Shown: positions 47,461-57,170 of the stretch, in pieces
How the letters are laid out: each line of letters opens with the position of its first letter
Numbering within the stretch: position 1 is the first letter of the stretch
Program-made: the position numbers and the translations under genes
NCBI GenBank assembly: GCA_963969345.1
Contig: OZ017766.1
Location: forward strand, 12,586,001 to 12,650,000
DNA length: 64,000 nt
From: Turbatrix aceti
Lineage: Eukaryota; Nematoda; Chromadorea; Rhabditida; Panagrolaimidae
Reading direction: 5' to 3'
Notes under the pieces: generated by a model
Database searches by the model: none
Told to the model about the DNA's origin: nothing
What the model saw: only the letters and a program-made list of their open reading frames with translations

Positions 47461-47870
47461 TAGGGTTCGAACCCCCCCCCCCCCCCGCCCCCGCGGGGAT
47501 CCCCGCGGGGGTGAAGCCGGGGGTGGCCCCCCGACCCCCGCCCCCGACCATTTGTGACCCCCGTCGGGGAGTAAAACCCCCGCCCCCGACAGTGAGCAAA
47601 ATTTAGCGTTAAACACGGAAAAACGTTCAAAAACAACACAAAAAGGCAAAAACAGAGCAAAATACGAAAAATGTGTTCAAAATATGCCTCGGTTTTCGTT
47701 TTAAGATAAAATTGACACCTTTTTTTTATTATTTTTCATAGGACTCGGGGGCAATTACCCCCGTCCCCGCCGACTTCTGCCCCCGTCGGGGGCAGAATTC
47801 CCCCGCCCCCGACACCTCTGCCCCCGACTACCCCCGTCCCCGACCCGATACGGGGGGGGTTCGAACCCTA
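47461..47870. mobile_element. hAT-like MITE, 410 bp, G/C-tract-rich
   Basis: Terminal inverted repeats TAGGGTTCGAACCCCCCC at the left and the matching reverse complement at the right bound the element. It is flanked by an exact 8 bp duplication GTAAGTTC (47453-47460 and 47871-47878). An 8 bp target duplication with TAGGG ends is the mark of hAT transposition. Inside are two clusters of C- and G-runs built on CCCCGAC and CCCCGTC, separated by about 170 bp of AT-rich DNA. There is no transposase. In this AT-rich genome the element stands out as an island of very high GC. Confidence 0.88.
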
Positions 47871-47889
47871 GTAAGTTCACGTGTACATG

Positions 47890-48880
47890 AGGCACACTGC
47901 ATGCGCTTTCGCCTTATTTCTGCTCAATCGAGCGCGCGCGTGCATTTTTTTGAAGGTGTCGTGTTCAAAAAAAGGCCCTGAAGCCAGTAATAGAGTTTTT
48001 TGCTTACGGTCACTTGGGTAGGCTTAGGCATGTCCCAGAGATTGTTATAAGCCATCGGCGGTCATTGTCGGATTTTTTTGTGCAATGTTACAGACATTGG
48101 AAGAACATGAAATTTCCTGAGACTGTAACTCACCAGAACATCTGTGAATTTTTGAAAATCGAACGTAACTTTTTTCATTACGTCTATAAGAAGCAAATTA
48201 CGTGAGATGTGCCGTAGCATTATAGTAGTATGCGAGATCGAACGCAAAATGATAAAAAATGCGCACGCGCGGTGAACAACAAGGGAGAATTTTGAAGAAA
48301 AGCAGAAAAAAAGCTCTATTCGATGTTCCTGCAGCGAATGAATTTTAGCCAAAAGTCGGAATCTAAGAGAGTGTATCTTTTCTTATCCATCTGATTTCTT
48401 TGGTTCTTTTTCATTTTTTATATTCATTTTGCTTTCTGATATGCAAGTACCAGCAGAAGGAACGCAATAATGAACGTTTTTTTCATATACGACAATAGGC
48501 GCGTGCGCATTATGAAGCACGTATTCTATTTTGGGTTCGATCTCGCATACTACTATAATGCTACGGCACATCTCACGTAATTTGCTTCTTATAGACGTAA
48601 TGAAAAAAGTTACGTTCGATTTTCAAAAATTCACAGATGTTCTGGTGAGTTACAGTCTCAGGAAATTTCATGTTCTTCCAATGTCTGTAACATTGCACAA
48701 AAAAATCCGACAATGACCGCCGATGGCTTAAAACAATCTTTGGGAAATGCCTAAGCCTACCCAAGTGACCGTAAGCAAAAAACTCTATTACTGGCTTCAG
48801 GGCCTTTTTTTGAACACGATTCATTCGACGCGCGCGCGCGCTCTTTTTCGTCCATTGAGGCAAAGGCGCATGCAGTGGAG
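47890..48880. repeat. Long inverted repeat FB4 (~1 kb)
   Basis: The arms, about 47895-48250 and 48529-48877, are inverted copies with scattered mismatches, around a spacer of about 280 bp. Shared landmarks are CACTGCATGCGC at the outside, GGCCCTGAAGCCAGTAATAG, and GCATACTACTATAATGCTAC towards the inside. I find no clear target duplication, so it may be an old foldback element or a local inverted duplication. A frame starting MLRHISRNLL in both arms is arm DNA, not a gene. Confidence 0.85.
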
Positions 48881-49092
48881 GCATAATGGAACGCAAAATC
48901 AACCGTAAAACCCCCTAGACATAGAAAACAAAAAAAGGAAACAATTGAGAAAAAATGCCAGCAACATGCGTTGGTCTCGAGTGGAAAATCGTTTACTTCC
49001 GAATTTTTCTTTTTTTATTCGTGATCGTTTTTTTTGCCGTTTTTTATATCATTTTTTCAACCACGTTTTCATTTTCAGCCATCTTCTTCACC

Positions 49093-50465
49093 ATGGATCG
49101 CCTTCAAAAGCAGCGTGAAGAATTCCAGAGAGGAATCGAGCGAAACATTGCTCGACCGTCGAGTGATAGCAATCTCACGCGTCTCGATCGCAAGCCAGCA
49201 AAGAAGAAGCAGACGACATCGACGACACAAAATGCCGCCAACGATAGCCTGAAGAATCTCAAGAGTCTTCCCAACTTTGACTACTCCACGGGAAAGGTGG
49301 ATACGACAGCGGGACCCTCGCATTCCGTTACTGCGGGAAGCAATCAGTACTTTGCTGCGATGGCACGAATCGTGGATTACATGAAAAAGCGTCACCTCGA
49401 AAATCAGCATTGGTACCTCTCGCTTCATGATTGCCTCGATGAAATGCGTTCTGGGCCACTCGATAAGAAGACGGAAGCCTGGCTCCGCGAAATACTGCCT
49501 CAGAATCCAAGGCTTCAGTTTGAGGGGGATAAATTTGCCTTCAAGCCGCCGTACAAGATCAAATCCGACGCTCAGATAATTGCACAGCTCCAGAAACACT
49601 ACCGAGACAGCAAGGGTGCTATTTTGCTTTCTGAGTTGAACGAGTGCTTTGCAAAGGCTGAAGAAAGGATGGAAAAACTCGCGCCACAGGTCGTCATTAT
49701 TCCTTGCCTGGTATGTTTTCGTGTTAAGGCATTTTTAAAAATTTCTTTTTGAGAAACTTTCTAATTTTCGTGTTAGGACAACTTTTATAATTTTTGTGTT
49801 GAGATCATTTCTATATTTTTTCCGAGACAATTTTTGTGCCGAGACCACTTTTTCTGATTTTCGAGTCGAGACATTTCTAATTTTTTTTCTAGAGACATTT
49901 TTTTATTTTCATGTCAAGACCATTTTTTTAATTTTTGTGTCGAAACTGCTTCTATTAATTTTCGTGTTAAGACACTTTGTATTTTTTTATTTTTATGTCA
50001 GGGCAACTTTTCTAATTTTCGTGGTAGGATCAATCACTTTTTTAGTAATTTTAGTGTTGAGACACGTTCTAATTTTTTGTGATACAATAGCGTCATTCTT
50101 CGTTTTGAGACAACACTTTTTTTCTAACTTTTGTCTTAGGACACCTAAAATCTAACCTTAATTTCTTATTTTTTTAGGTAGGGAAGAAAAAGGACAAGGC
50201 CTACTTCTTCAACGATCCCGAAGTCGGCATAACCGTTGAAGAAGATTTCAAGACACTCTGGAGGACTTCGCATGTCCAGAGTCTCGACGAGAAGCAGATC
50301 GACGAGTATCTAACCAAGCACGGCCTCAGCATCATCAAGGAACAGGGCATCAAGAGGCTCAATCATGGACCTGGAAAGCGGAAGCAACAGCGCAGGCGAC
50401 CGACGACCAAGCTTCAGAATACCCATATGGAGGGTATTCTCGAGGAATACATGACCGGCGATTAG
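49093..50465 (+). CDS. TFIIE beta subunit
   Basis: Two exons, 49093-49710 and 50178-50465, join in frame to 301 residues (human TFIIE-beta 291). The protein acts with TFIIE-alpha at RNA polymerase II promoters to recruit TFIIH and help open DNA. Residues 1-75 are charged and Ser/Lys-rich. Two winged-helix domains follow: the first includes YFAAMARIVDYMKKRH and LREILPQNPRLQFEGDKFAF, the second KSDAQIIAQLQKHYRDSKGA. The stretch VVIIPCLVGKKKDKAYFFND spans the intron. The basic tail is GPGKRKQQRRRPTTK. The intron (GTATGT...TTTTTAG) is made of minisatellite-like repeats. A T-rich acceptor ATTTTCAG at 49071-49078 precedes the ATG by 14 bases, so I reject an in-frame upstream ATG at 48955 as outron or intron. 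Codons 102 onward are repeated downstream at 52639. Confidence 0.95.
49711..50177 (+). repeat. Intronic minisatellite of TFIIE-beta
   Basis: The intron consists of about a dozen diverged 30-40 base units of the form TTCGTGTTRAGACA followed by a T-rich stretch with CTAATTTT. It is repeated without visible change at 52954-53420 in the second copy. Confidence 0.8.
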
Positions 50466-51005
50466 GAAATTTTAAAGTATGTTTTAGTTTTACATTTAAT
50501 TAGAAAAATTATGAAATTTATCGACTTTTTTTATTGCGAAATTATTTTCACGCATTTTTTTTAAATTTATTTGCACTATTTTTACACATTTTTTTATAAA
50601 ATTTATTTGAACTCAAATTTTTCTCAAAACTTATTTGCAATTTTGTTTTTTACTGAATTTGTAAAATTGGGTTGAAAAAACGGTGTTGTTATTTTATAAA
50701 AAAGGAATTTTCGTGCCAGGACCCATTTTTTTCCAAAATATTTTTTTCTAGATTGTTTACAAAAATGTTTTTTTTTAGTTTTTTTGAACGATGCCAATTC
50801 ACTCCTACCCCACCAATCGTCCTTCACCTACCCCTTCGATCCGCTTGACAATAAGCAAAAAATATTTATGTATCAACACGCATCCAACCATCATCAGTCA
50901 TTGACTTTTTTTCGGTTGTTTTGGGTTTGTAAAAAAAGTATTCATAAAGTTGTAAAAAATACAATTGTTTACCAAAACTTGAATTTTGCATCCAGATTTA
51001 AATAT
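50466..51005. other. Spacer between convergent TFIIE-beta and glycine-rich genes
   Basis: AT-rich 3' flanks of the two genes; no gene. Its right-hand copy is 53709-54248. Confidence 0.7.
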
Positions 51006-51725
51006 TTAGTTTGATGAGATTGAAGGAACACCGGTAGGGGGAACACCCGAAGGTCCAGGTCCGACACGGGCTCCGAAACCAATTGGGACCCCCGATGGGG
51101 GTGGGCCTGATGGCGGGGGTCCAGATGGGCGAGCACTGTCACTGTCGGCATTATGGCCGAAGAGACCAAACAGGCTGAAGCGTTTACCGCGATACTGTTG
51201 TTGCTGGTAGCCGCCGCTGCTGCTGCTGCTACTGTAGCCCTGAGCGTTGAGGGGAAATTGGGTTCCTGTAGAGCCTCCAAAACCGCCGCCGAAGCCGCTT
51301 TGACTACCCGTGTTGCTTCCAAATCCACCGAAACCGGTGTTTGTGCCCGAGCTACCGTAACCGGTGTTTGTGCCAGAGCTACCGTAACCGGTGTTGGTAC
51401 CGGAGGTACCATATCCGGTGTTGGAGCTACCGTAACCGGTTTGGCTACTTCCATAAGTACCGACTTGGTTACCGTAACCTCTGGTAAAGCCACTTTGACT
51501 GCCAGTATTGGTACCTGAGCTACCGTAACCAGTATTGGTACCAGCACTACCGTATCCGGTATTAGTACCATAGCTGCCATATCCACTTTGACTTCCAGAA
51601 CTGCTTCCGTAGCCACTTTGACTGTTTTGACTGCCACCAAAGCCGCCTCGGCTTCCTCCAAAACCGCCTCTAAACTGGGCAGAAGCGAGCAGGAAACAAC
51701 TAGCGAAGAGAACGATCTTCATCAT
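51006..51725 (-). CDS. Secreted glycine-rich repeat protein, copy 1
   Basis: A 239-residue single-exon protein. Residues 1-17 (MMKIVLFASCFLLASAQ) are a signal peptide. Residues 18-165 are a low-complexity repeat of GYGSSGTNT and relatives, rich in Gly, Ser, Thr, Asn and Tyr, like some cuticle, silk or adhesive proteins. Then a QQQQYRGKRF motif contains a dibasic KR that a furin-type protease could cut, followed by SLFGLFGHNADSDS and a Pro-rich tail with repeated SGPPPSG. I do not recognise a named family. The gene at 55920-57050 is a relative and the one at 54249-54968 an identical copy. A TTTTTTAG acceptor five bases before the ATG and a TATA box at 51872-51881 suggest a short 5'UTR intron. 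Confidence 0.85.
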   Translation of the reverse strand: MMKIVLFASCFLLASAQFRGGFGGSRGGFGGSQNSQSGYGSSSGSQSGYGSYGTNTGYGSAGTNTGYGSSGTNTGSQSGFTRGYGNQVGTYGSSQTGYGSSNTGYGTSGTNTGYGSSGTNTGYGSSGTNTGFGGFGSNTGSQSGFGGGFGGSTGTQFPLNAQGYSSSSSSGGYQQQQYRGKRFSLFGLFGHNADSDSARPSGPPPSGPPPSGVPIGFGARVGPGPSGVPPTGVPSISSN

Positions 51726-51871
51726 GTTTCTAAAAAACCCCGACTATAATTTTTTTTTGAAAAAAAAATTCCGCGATATGAAAAAAATATAGGAACCAGC
51801 AACTGACTTCCCCCGATGACAGTTAACCCAACCATAGGATCTCGAATGCTTCATATCCCCATTCCACTGAC

Positions 51872-51881
51872 CCTTTTATAG
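51872..51881 (-). promoter_or_regulatory. TATA box of glycine-rich copy 1
   Basis: CTATAAAAGG on the minus strand, about 150 bases upstream of the start codon. Confidence 0.65.
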
Positions 51882-52638
51882 TTCCACCGACCCGTGATTC
51901 GGATTCGGATTGACATGGTGTATACACAATTGCGTCTGTATGCATGCACATACATGGGAGGTTTTTTGATCGTTGCTATGCGCGTCTCCCTGCGTCAGTA
52001 GTTCCTTCCTGATTTGAATATTTGTATAGCCGACAGCTGGTATGATTCATAGACGATCCCGGAAGCTTATATGGTAAATATTTTGAAAGAGGGTGAATCA
52101 GAACGCGGGTTGTATACAGTGACTGTGTTTGACGTAAATTTTTTAAATCACAAAAAGGTTCACAAATACATAATATTGTTTGGAGACTGACTTGGTTGAT
52201 TGTTTTGTGGAATTCCAAAAATGAGTAACAACACGGAACGGTTACGTTCATTTTTTGGGGCTAGGGAAAATTGCATAACATGAACAAAAAATGTTGCGCT
52301 TTTTTTATTATAAAAATTGTAACATAAAGTGTAACGTTTTTAATAAAGGGATTTAGAATAAACAAAAAAATTGTTTCAAAAACGTTACACTTTTGTGTGT
52401 AACGTTTTTTGTAAAAACAATACGTATATTGAATGTAATGCACTAAATTCAAATTTGTTATAAAAAGTGTAACGGTAATAGTTTCACGTTTTTGCCGTCA
52501 GAAAAATGTCCCAATCATTAACCCACCCATCAGCCCATAAAACAACAAGCAGTATTGTTTATTATCAACGCAGTATGTATGTATGTGTTTGACAATCAAT
52601 CAGTGATACAAAAACAGCACACAAAAAACTTCAATGCA
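51882..52638. other. Glycine-rich gene upstream DNA with GTTACACTTT repeats
   Basis: No gene is supported. AAAGTGTAACGTTTTT at about 52328 and AAAAACGTTACACTTTT at about 52380 form an inverted repeat, and GTGTAACG recurs nearby. Copied at 55125-55881. Confidence 0.6.
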
Positions 52639-53708
52639 CTCGAAAATCAGCATTGGTACCTCTCGCTTCATGATTGCCTCGATGAAATGCGTTCTGGGCC
52701 ACTCGATAAGAAGACGGAAGCCTGGCTCCGCGAAATACTGCCTCAGAATCCAAGGCTTCAGTTTGAGGGGGATAAATTTGCCTTCAAGCCGCCGTACAAG
52801 ATCAAATCCGACGCTCAGATAATTGCACAGCTCCAGAAACACTACCGAGACAGCAAGGGTGCTATTTTGCTTTCTGAGTTGAACGAGTGCTTTGCAAAGG
52901 CTGAAGAAAGGATGGAAAAACTCGCGCCACAGGTCGTCATTATTCCTTGCCTGGTATGTTTTCGTGTTAAGGCATTTTTAAAAATTTCTTTTTGAGAAAC
53001 TTTCTAATTTTCGTGTTAGGACAACTTTTATAATTTTTGTGTTGAGATCATTTCTATATTTTTTCCGAGACAATTTTTGTGCCGAGACCACTTTTTCTGA
53101 TTTTCGAGTCGAGACATTTCTAATTTTTTTTCTAGAGACATTTTTTTATTTTCATGTCAAGACCATTTTTTTAATTTTTGTGTCGAAACTGCTTCTATTA
53201 ATTTTCGTGTTAAGACACTTTGTATTTTTTTATTTTTATGTCAGGGCAACTTTTCTAATTTTCGTGGTAGGATCAATCACTTTTTTAGTAATTTTAGTGT
53301 TGAGACACGTTCTAATTTTTTGTGATACAATAGCGTCATTCTTCGTTTTGAGACAACACTTTTTTTCTAACTTTTGTCTTAGGACACCTAAAATCTAACC
53401 TTAATTTCTTATTTTTTTAGGTAGGGAAGAAAAAGGACAAGGCCTACTTCTTCAACGATCCCGAAGTCGGCATAACCGTTGAAGAAGATTTCAAGACACT
53501 CTGGAGGACTTCGCATGTCCAGAGTCTCGACGAGAAGCAGATCGACGAGTATCTAACCAAGCACGGCCTCAGCATCATCAAGGAACAGGGCATCAAGAGG
53601 CTCAATCATGGACCTGGAAAGCGGAAGCAACAGCGCAGGCGACCGACGACCAAGCTTCAGAATACCCATATGGAGGGTATTCTCGAGGAATACATGACCG
53701 GCGATTAG
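52639..53708 (+). pseudogene. 5'-truncated TFIIE-beta copy, possible chimera
   Basis: Codons 102-301 of TFIIE-beta in two exons (52639-52953 and 53421-53708), with the donor, repeat-filled intron and acceptor intact. The promoter, start codon, N-terminus and most of the first winged helix are missing. By chance the reading frame stays open across the duplication junction to an ATG at 52579. Spliced translation from there would give 220 residues beginning MYVFDNQSVIQKQHTKNFNA and then ENQHWYLSL. Whether anything drives transcription is unknown; the upstream DNA is the flank of a gene on the other strand. Best treated as a pseudogene unless RNA shows otherwise. Confidence 0.85.
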
Positions 53709-54248
53709 GAAATTTTAAAGTATGTTTTAGTTTTACATTTAATTAGAAAAATTATGAAATTTATCGACTTTTTTTATTGCGAAATTATTTTCACGCATTT
53801 TTTTTAAATTTATTTGCACTATTTTTACACATTTTTTTATAAAATTTATTTGAACTCAAATTTTTCTCAAAACTTATTTGCAATTTTGTTTTTTACTGAA
53901 TTTGTAAAATTGGGTTGAAAAAACGGTGTTGTTATTTTATAAAAAAGGAATTTTCGTGCCAGGACCCATTTTTTTCCAAAATATTTTTTTCTAGATTGTT
54001 TACAAAAATGTTTTTTTTTAGTTTTTTTGAACGATGCCAATTCACTCCTACCCCACCAATCGTCCTTCACCTACCCCTTCGATCCGCTTGACAATAAGCA
54101 AAAAATATTTATGTATCAACACGCATCCAACCATCATCAGTCATTGACTTTTTTTCGGTTGTTTTGGGTTTGTAAAAAAAGTATTCATAAAGTTGTAAAA
54201 AATACAATTGTTTACCAAAACTTGAATTTTGCATCCAGATTTAAATAT

Positions 54249-54968
54249 TTAGTTTGATGAGATTGAAGGAACACCGGTAGGGGGAACACCCGAAGGTCCA
54301 GGTCCGACACGGGCTCCGAAACCAATTGGGACCCCCGATGGGGGTGGGCCTGATGGCGGGGGTCCAGATGGGCGAGCACTGTCACTGTCGGCATTATGGC
54401 CGAAGAGACCAAACAGGCTGAAGCGTTTACCGCGATACTGTTGTTGCTGGTAGCCGCCGCTGCTGCTGCTGCTACTGTAGCCCTGAGCGTTGAGGGGAAA
54501 TTGGGTTCCTGTAGAGCCTCCAAAACCGCCGCCGAAGCCGCTTTGACTACCCGTGTTGCTTCCAAATCCACCGAAACCGGTGTTTGTGCCCGAGCTACCG
54601 TAACCGGTGTTTGTGCCAGAGCTACCGTAACCGGTGTTGGTACCGGAGGTACCATATCCGGTGTTGGAGCTACCGTAACCGGTTTGGCTACTTCCATAAG
54701 TACCGACTTGGTTACCGTAACCTCTGGTAAAGCCACTTTGACTGCCAGTATTGGTACCTGAGCTACCGTAACCAGTATTGGTACCAGCACTACCGTATCC
54801 GGTATTAGTACCATAGCTGCCATATCCACTTTGACTTCCAGAACTGCTTCCGTAGCCACTTTGACTGTTTTGACTGCCACCAAAGCCGCCTCGGCTTCCT
54901 CCAAAACCGCCTCTAAACTGGGCAGAAGCGAGCAGGAAACAACTAGCGAAGAGAACGATCTTCATCAT
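54249..54968 (-). CDS. Secreted glycine-rich repeat protein, copy 2
   Basis: Identical 239-residue translation to the gene at 51006-51725, including the signal peptide, repeat region, YRGKRF motif and Pro-rich tail. It lies in the right copy of the tandem duplication with its own TATA box and acceptor, so it should be as active as copy 1 if the duplication is real. Confidence 0.85.
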   Translation of the reverse strand: MMKIVLFASCFLLASAQFRGGFGGSRGGFGGSQNSQSGYGSSSGSQSGYGSYGTNTGYGSAGTNTGYGSSGTNTGSQSGFTRGYGNQVGTYGSSQTGYGSSNTGYGTSGTNTGYGSSGTNTGYGSSGTNTGFGGFGSNTGSQSGFGGGFGGSTGTQFPLNAQGYSSSSSSGGYQQQQYRGKRFSLFGLFGHNADSDSARPSGPPPSGPPPSGVPIGFGARVGPGPSGVPPTGVPSISSN

Positions 54969-55114
54969 GTTTCTAAAAAACCCCGACTATAATTTTTTTT
55001 TGAAAAAAAAATTCCGCGATATGAAAAAAATATAGGAACCAGCAACTGACTTCCCCCGATGACAGTTAACCCAACCATAGGATCTCGAATGCTTCATATC
55101 CCCATTCCACTGAC

Positions 55115-55124
55115 CCTTTTATAG
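55115..55124 (-). promoter_or_regulatory. TATA box of glycine-rich copy 2
   Basis: CTATAAAAGG on the minus strand, the duplicate of the one at 51872-51881. Confidence 0.65.
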
Positions 55125-55919
55125 TTCCACCGACCCGTGATTCGGATTCGGATTGACATGGTGTATACACAATTGCGTCTGTATGCATGCACATACATGG
55201 GAGGTTTTTTGATCGTTGCTATGCGCGTCTCCCTGCGTCAGTAGTTCCTTCCTGATTTGAATATTTGTATAGCCGACAGCTGGTATGATTCATAGACGAT
55301 CCCGGAAGCTTATATGGTAAATATTTTGAAAGAGGGTGAATCAGAACGCGGGTTGTATACAGTGACTGTGTTTGACGTAAATTTTTTAAATCACAAAAAG
55401 GTTCACAAATACATAATATTGTTTGGAGACTGACTTGGTTGATTGTTTTGTGGAATTCCAAAAATGAGTAACAACACGGAACGGTTACGTTCATTTTTTG
55501 GGGCTAGGGAAAATTGCATAACATGAACAAAAAATGTTGCGCTTTTTTTATTATAAAAATTGTAACATAAAGTGTAACGTTTTTAATAAAGGGATTTAGA
55601 ATAAACAAAAAAATTGTTTCAAAAACGTTACACTTTTGTGTGTAACGTTTTTTGTAAAAACAATACGTATATTGAATGTAATGCACTAAATTCAAATTTG
55701 TTATAAAAAGTGTAACGGTAATAGTTTCACGTTTTTGCCGTCAGAAAAATGTCCCAATCATTAACCCACCCATCAGCCCATAAAACAACAAGCAGTATTG
55801 TTTATTATCAACGCAGTATGTATGTATGTGTTTGACAATCAATCAGTGATACAAAAACAGCACACAAAAAACTTCAATGCACTTTTGATTGACTGCCTAA
55901 AGCAAGGCACAGGTTCCAT

Positions 55920-57050
55920 TTAGCTACTTGCAACCTGAGGGGCACCACTAGGGGGAGCACCGGTGCGACCACCACGGCCTCCACGACCGTTAGGGGCTCC
56001 AGATGGCGGGGGACCGGAGGGGCGAGCGCCGTTTTTGCTCTCTTCGCTGCTGCTGCTGCTGCCACCGAAGATATCGGAGAAGCTGAAGCGCTTTCCGCGG
56101 TATTGTTCTTGCTGGCTGCTGCTACCTGAGATACCGGTGTTAGTACCTGAGACACCGGTGTTGCTATCATATGTTCCGGTATTGCTTCCAACGCTGCCGG
56201 TATTAGATCCAAAGCTGCCGGTGTTGTTGCGAGAACCGAAGCTGCCGGCGTTGGTGCCAGAGCTCCCAGTGTTCGAACCAAAGCTACCTGTGTCAGAGCT
56301 TCCGGTGTTGCTACCAAAAGTGCCGGTGTTACTGCTAGAACTGCCAGAGTTGCCGGCGAATCGTTTTCCACGGTATGTGATGCTACCTGAGCTGCCGGTG
56401 TTAGTACCGTAGGTGCCGGTGCCAGTGCCAGAGCTACCGTAGATTCCGGTGCCAGTGCCCGAGCTACCGTAGGTGCCGGTGCCAGTGCCCGAGCTACCGT
56501 ATGTGCCGGTATTGCTACCGTAGGTACCTGTGCCAGTGCCAGAGCTACCGTAGGTTCCGGTATTGCTTCCGTAGGTTCCGATGCCAGTGCCGGAGCTACC
56601 GTATGTGCCGGTATTGCTACCGTAGGTACCTGTGTTGGTGCCAAGGCTGCCGGTGTTACTTCCATAAGTGCCGGTGTTGCTACCGTAAGTTCCGGTGTTA
56701 GTTCCCGAGCTACCATAGGTTCCAGTGTTGCTACCATAAGTGTTAGAGGACGGAATACCGAAACCGCTAACGTTTCGTGTAATTCCTCCGATACCGCTCT
56801 GGACTCCACCAAATCCAGTCTGGTTGATTCCGAAGCCTCCGATGGCACCTTGGCCAATCTGGCTGCCACCATAGCTAGTCAGGTTTCTCGTACCAATCTG
56901 GCTTCCTCCATAGCCAGTTGCACTGCCAACCGATCCGGTGTTGCTGGCACCGTAAACGCTACCACTGCTACCGTAAGTGCCAACGCTGTTGCCGCTGTAC
57001 TGGGCAGTAGCGATCAGGCAACATCCTGCGAAGAACACAATCTTCATCAT
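55920..57050 (-). CDS. Secreted glycine-rich repeat protein 3, larger relative
   Basis: 376 residues in one coding exon, starting MMKIVFFAGCCLIATAQ, a signal peptide close to that of the neighbouring pair. The middle is a long array of GTYGSSGTGT, GTYGSNT and related units (about residues 105-215), then SS/SNTG repeats. There are two YRGKRF motifs, one after SGSIT near residue 220 and one after QQEQ near residue 315, against one in the smaller relatives, so two KR cleavage sites could release two or three pieces. The tail after SFSDIFGGSSSSSEES is Pro/Gly/Arg-rich with SGPPPSGAP. TATA box at 57159-57170. A good donor GTGAGC at 57123 and acceptor TTTTCAG mark a 69-base 5'UTR intron (57055-57123), ending four bases before the ATG. 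Confidence 0.87.
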   Translation of the reverse strand: MMKIVFFAGCCLIATAQYSGNSVGTYGSSGSVYGASNTGSVGSATGYGGSQIGTRNLTSYGGSQIGQGAIGGFGINQTGFGGVQSGIGGITRNVSGFGIPSSNTYGSNTGTYGSSGTNTGTYGSNTGTYGSNTGSLGTNTGTYGSNTGTYGSSGTGIGTYGSNTGTYGSSGTGTGTYGSNTGTYGSSGTGTGTYGSSGTGTGIYGSSGTGTGTYGTNTGSSGSITYRGKRFAGNSGSSSSNTGTFGSNTGSSDTGSFGSNTGSSGTNAGSFGSRNNTGSFGSNTGSVGSNTGTYDSNTGVSGTNTGISGSSSQQEQYRGKRFSFSDIFGGSSSSSEESKNGARPSGPPPSGAPNGRGGRGGRTGAPPSGAPQVASS

Positions 57051-57158
57051 TTTTCTGAAAATTTGAAACATAAATATTTTACAAAAAATTGATAGGTTGA
57101 ACTACTCGAGATCAAAGGCTCACGATTAGCCTGCTTGTAAATCCATGCTTTCTCCAGC

Positions 57159-57170
57159 CTTTATATATCC
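57159..57170 (-). promoter_or_regulatory. TATA box of glycine-rich gene 3
   Basis: GGATATATAAAGG-type box on the minus strand, about 110 bases upstream of the start codon and followed by the short 5'UTR intron. Confidence 0.65.

Larger units (their letters stand above)
49396..52638. repeat. Tandem duplication, left copy (3,243 bp)
   Basis: The block starts at codon 102 of TFIIE-beta and runs through the rest of that gene, the glycine-rich gene at 51006-51725 and its upstream flank. The right copy (52639-55881) begins immediately afterwards. Every stretch I compared, including introns and spacers, is identical, and all open frames in the two blocks have the same sequence. The end of each copy shares only CT with the start of the next, so the join has 2 bp of microhomology. 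Confidence 0.92.
52639..55881. repeat. Tandem duplication, right copy (3,243 bp)
   Basis: Head-to-tail copy of 49396-52638, without a difference in the stretches I compared. The right end departs from the left copy after ATGCACT, where the flank of the third glycine-rich gene starts. Confidence 0.92.

Noticed and set aside
47318..47660. Gly/Arg/Pro-rich frames across the G/C-tract element
   Set aside because: They arise from the CCCCGAC-type repeats of the hAT-like MITE.
48955..49092. 46-residue in-frame extension of TFIIE-beta with a hydrophobic segment
   Set aside because: A T-rich acceptor at 49071-49078 separates it from the conserved start; TFIIE-beta has no membrane segment. It is intron or outron.
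50969..51661. Val/Ala/Pro-rich 230-codon frame overlapping the glycine-rich gene
   Set aside because: Frame-shifted reading of the glycine-rich repeats; no signal peptide. The same applies to the frames at 54212-54904 and 55874-56872.
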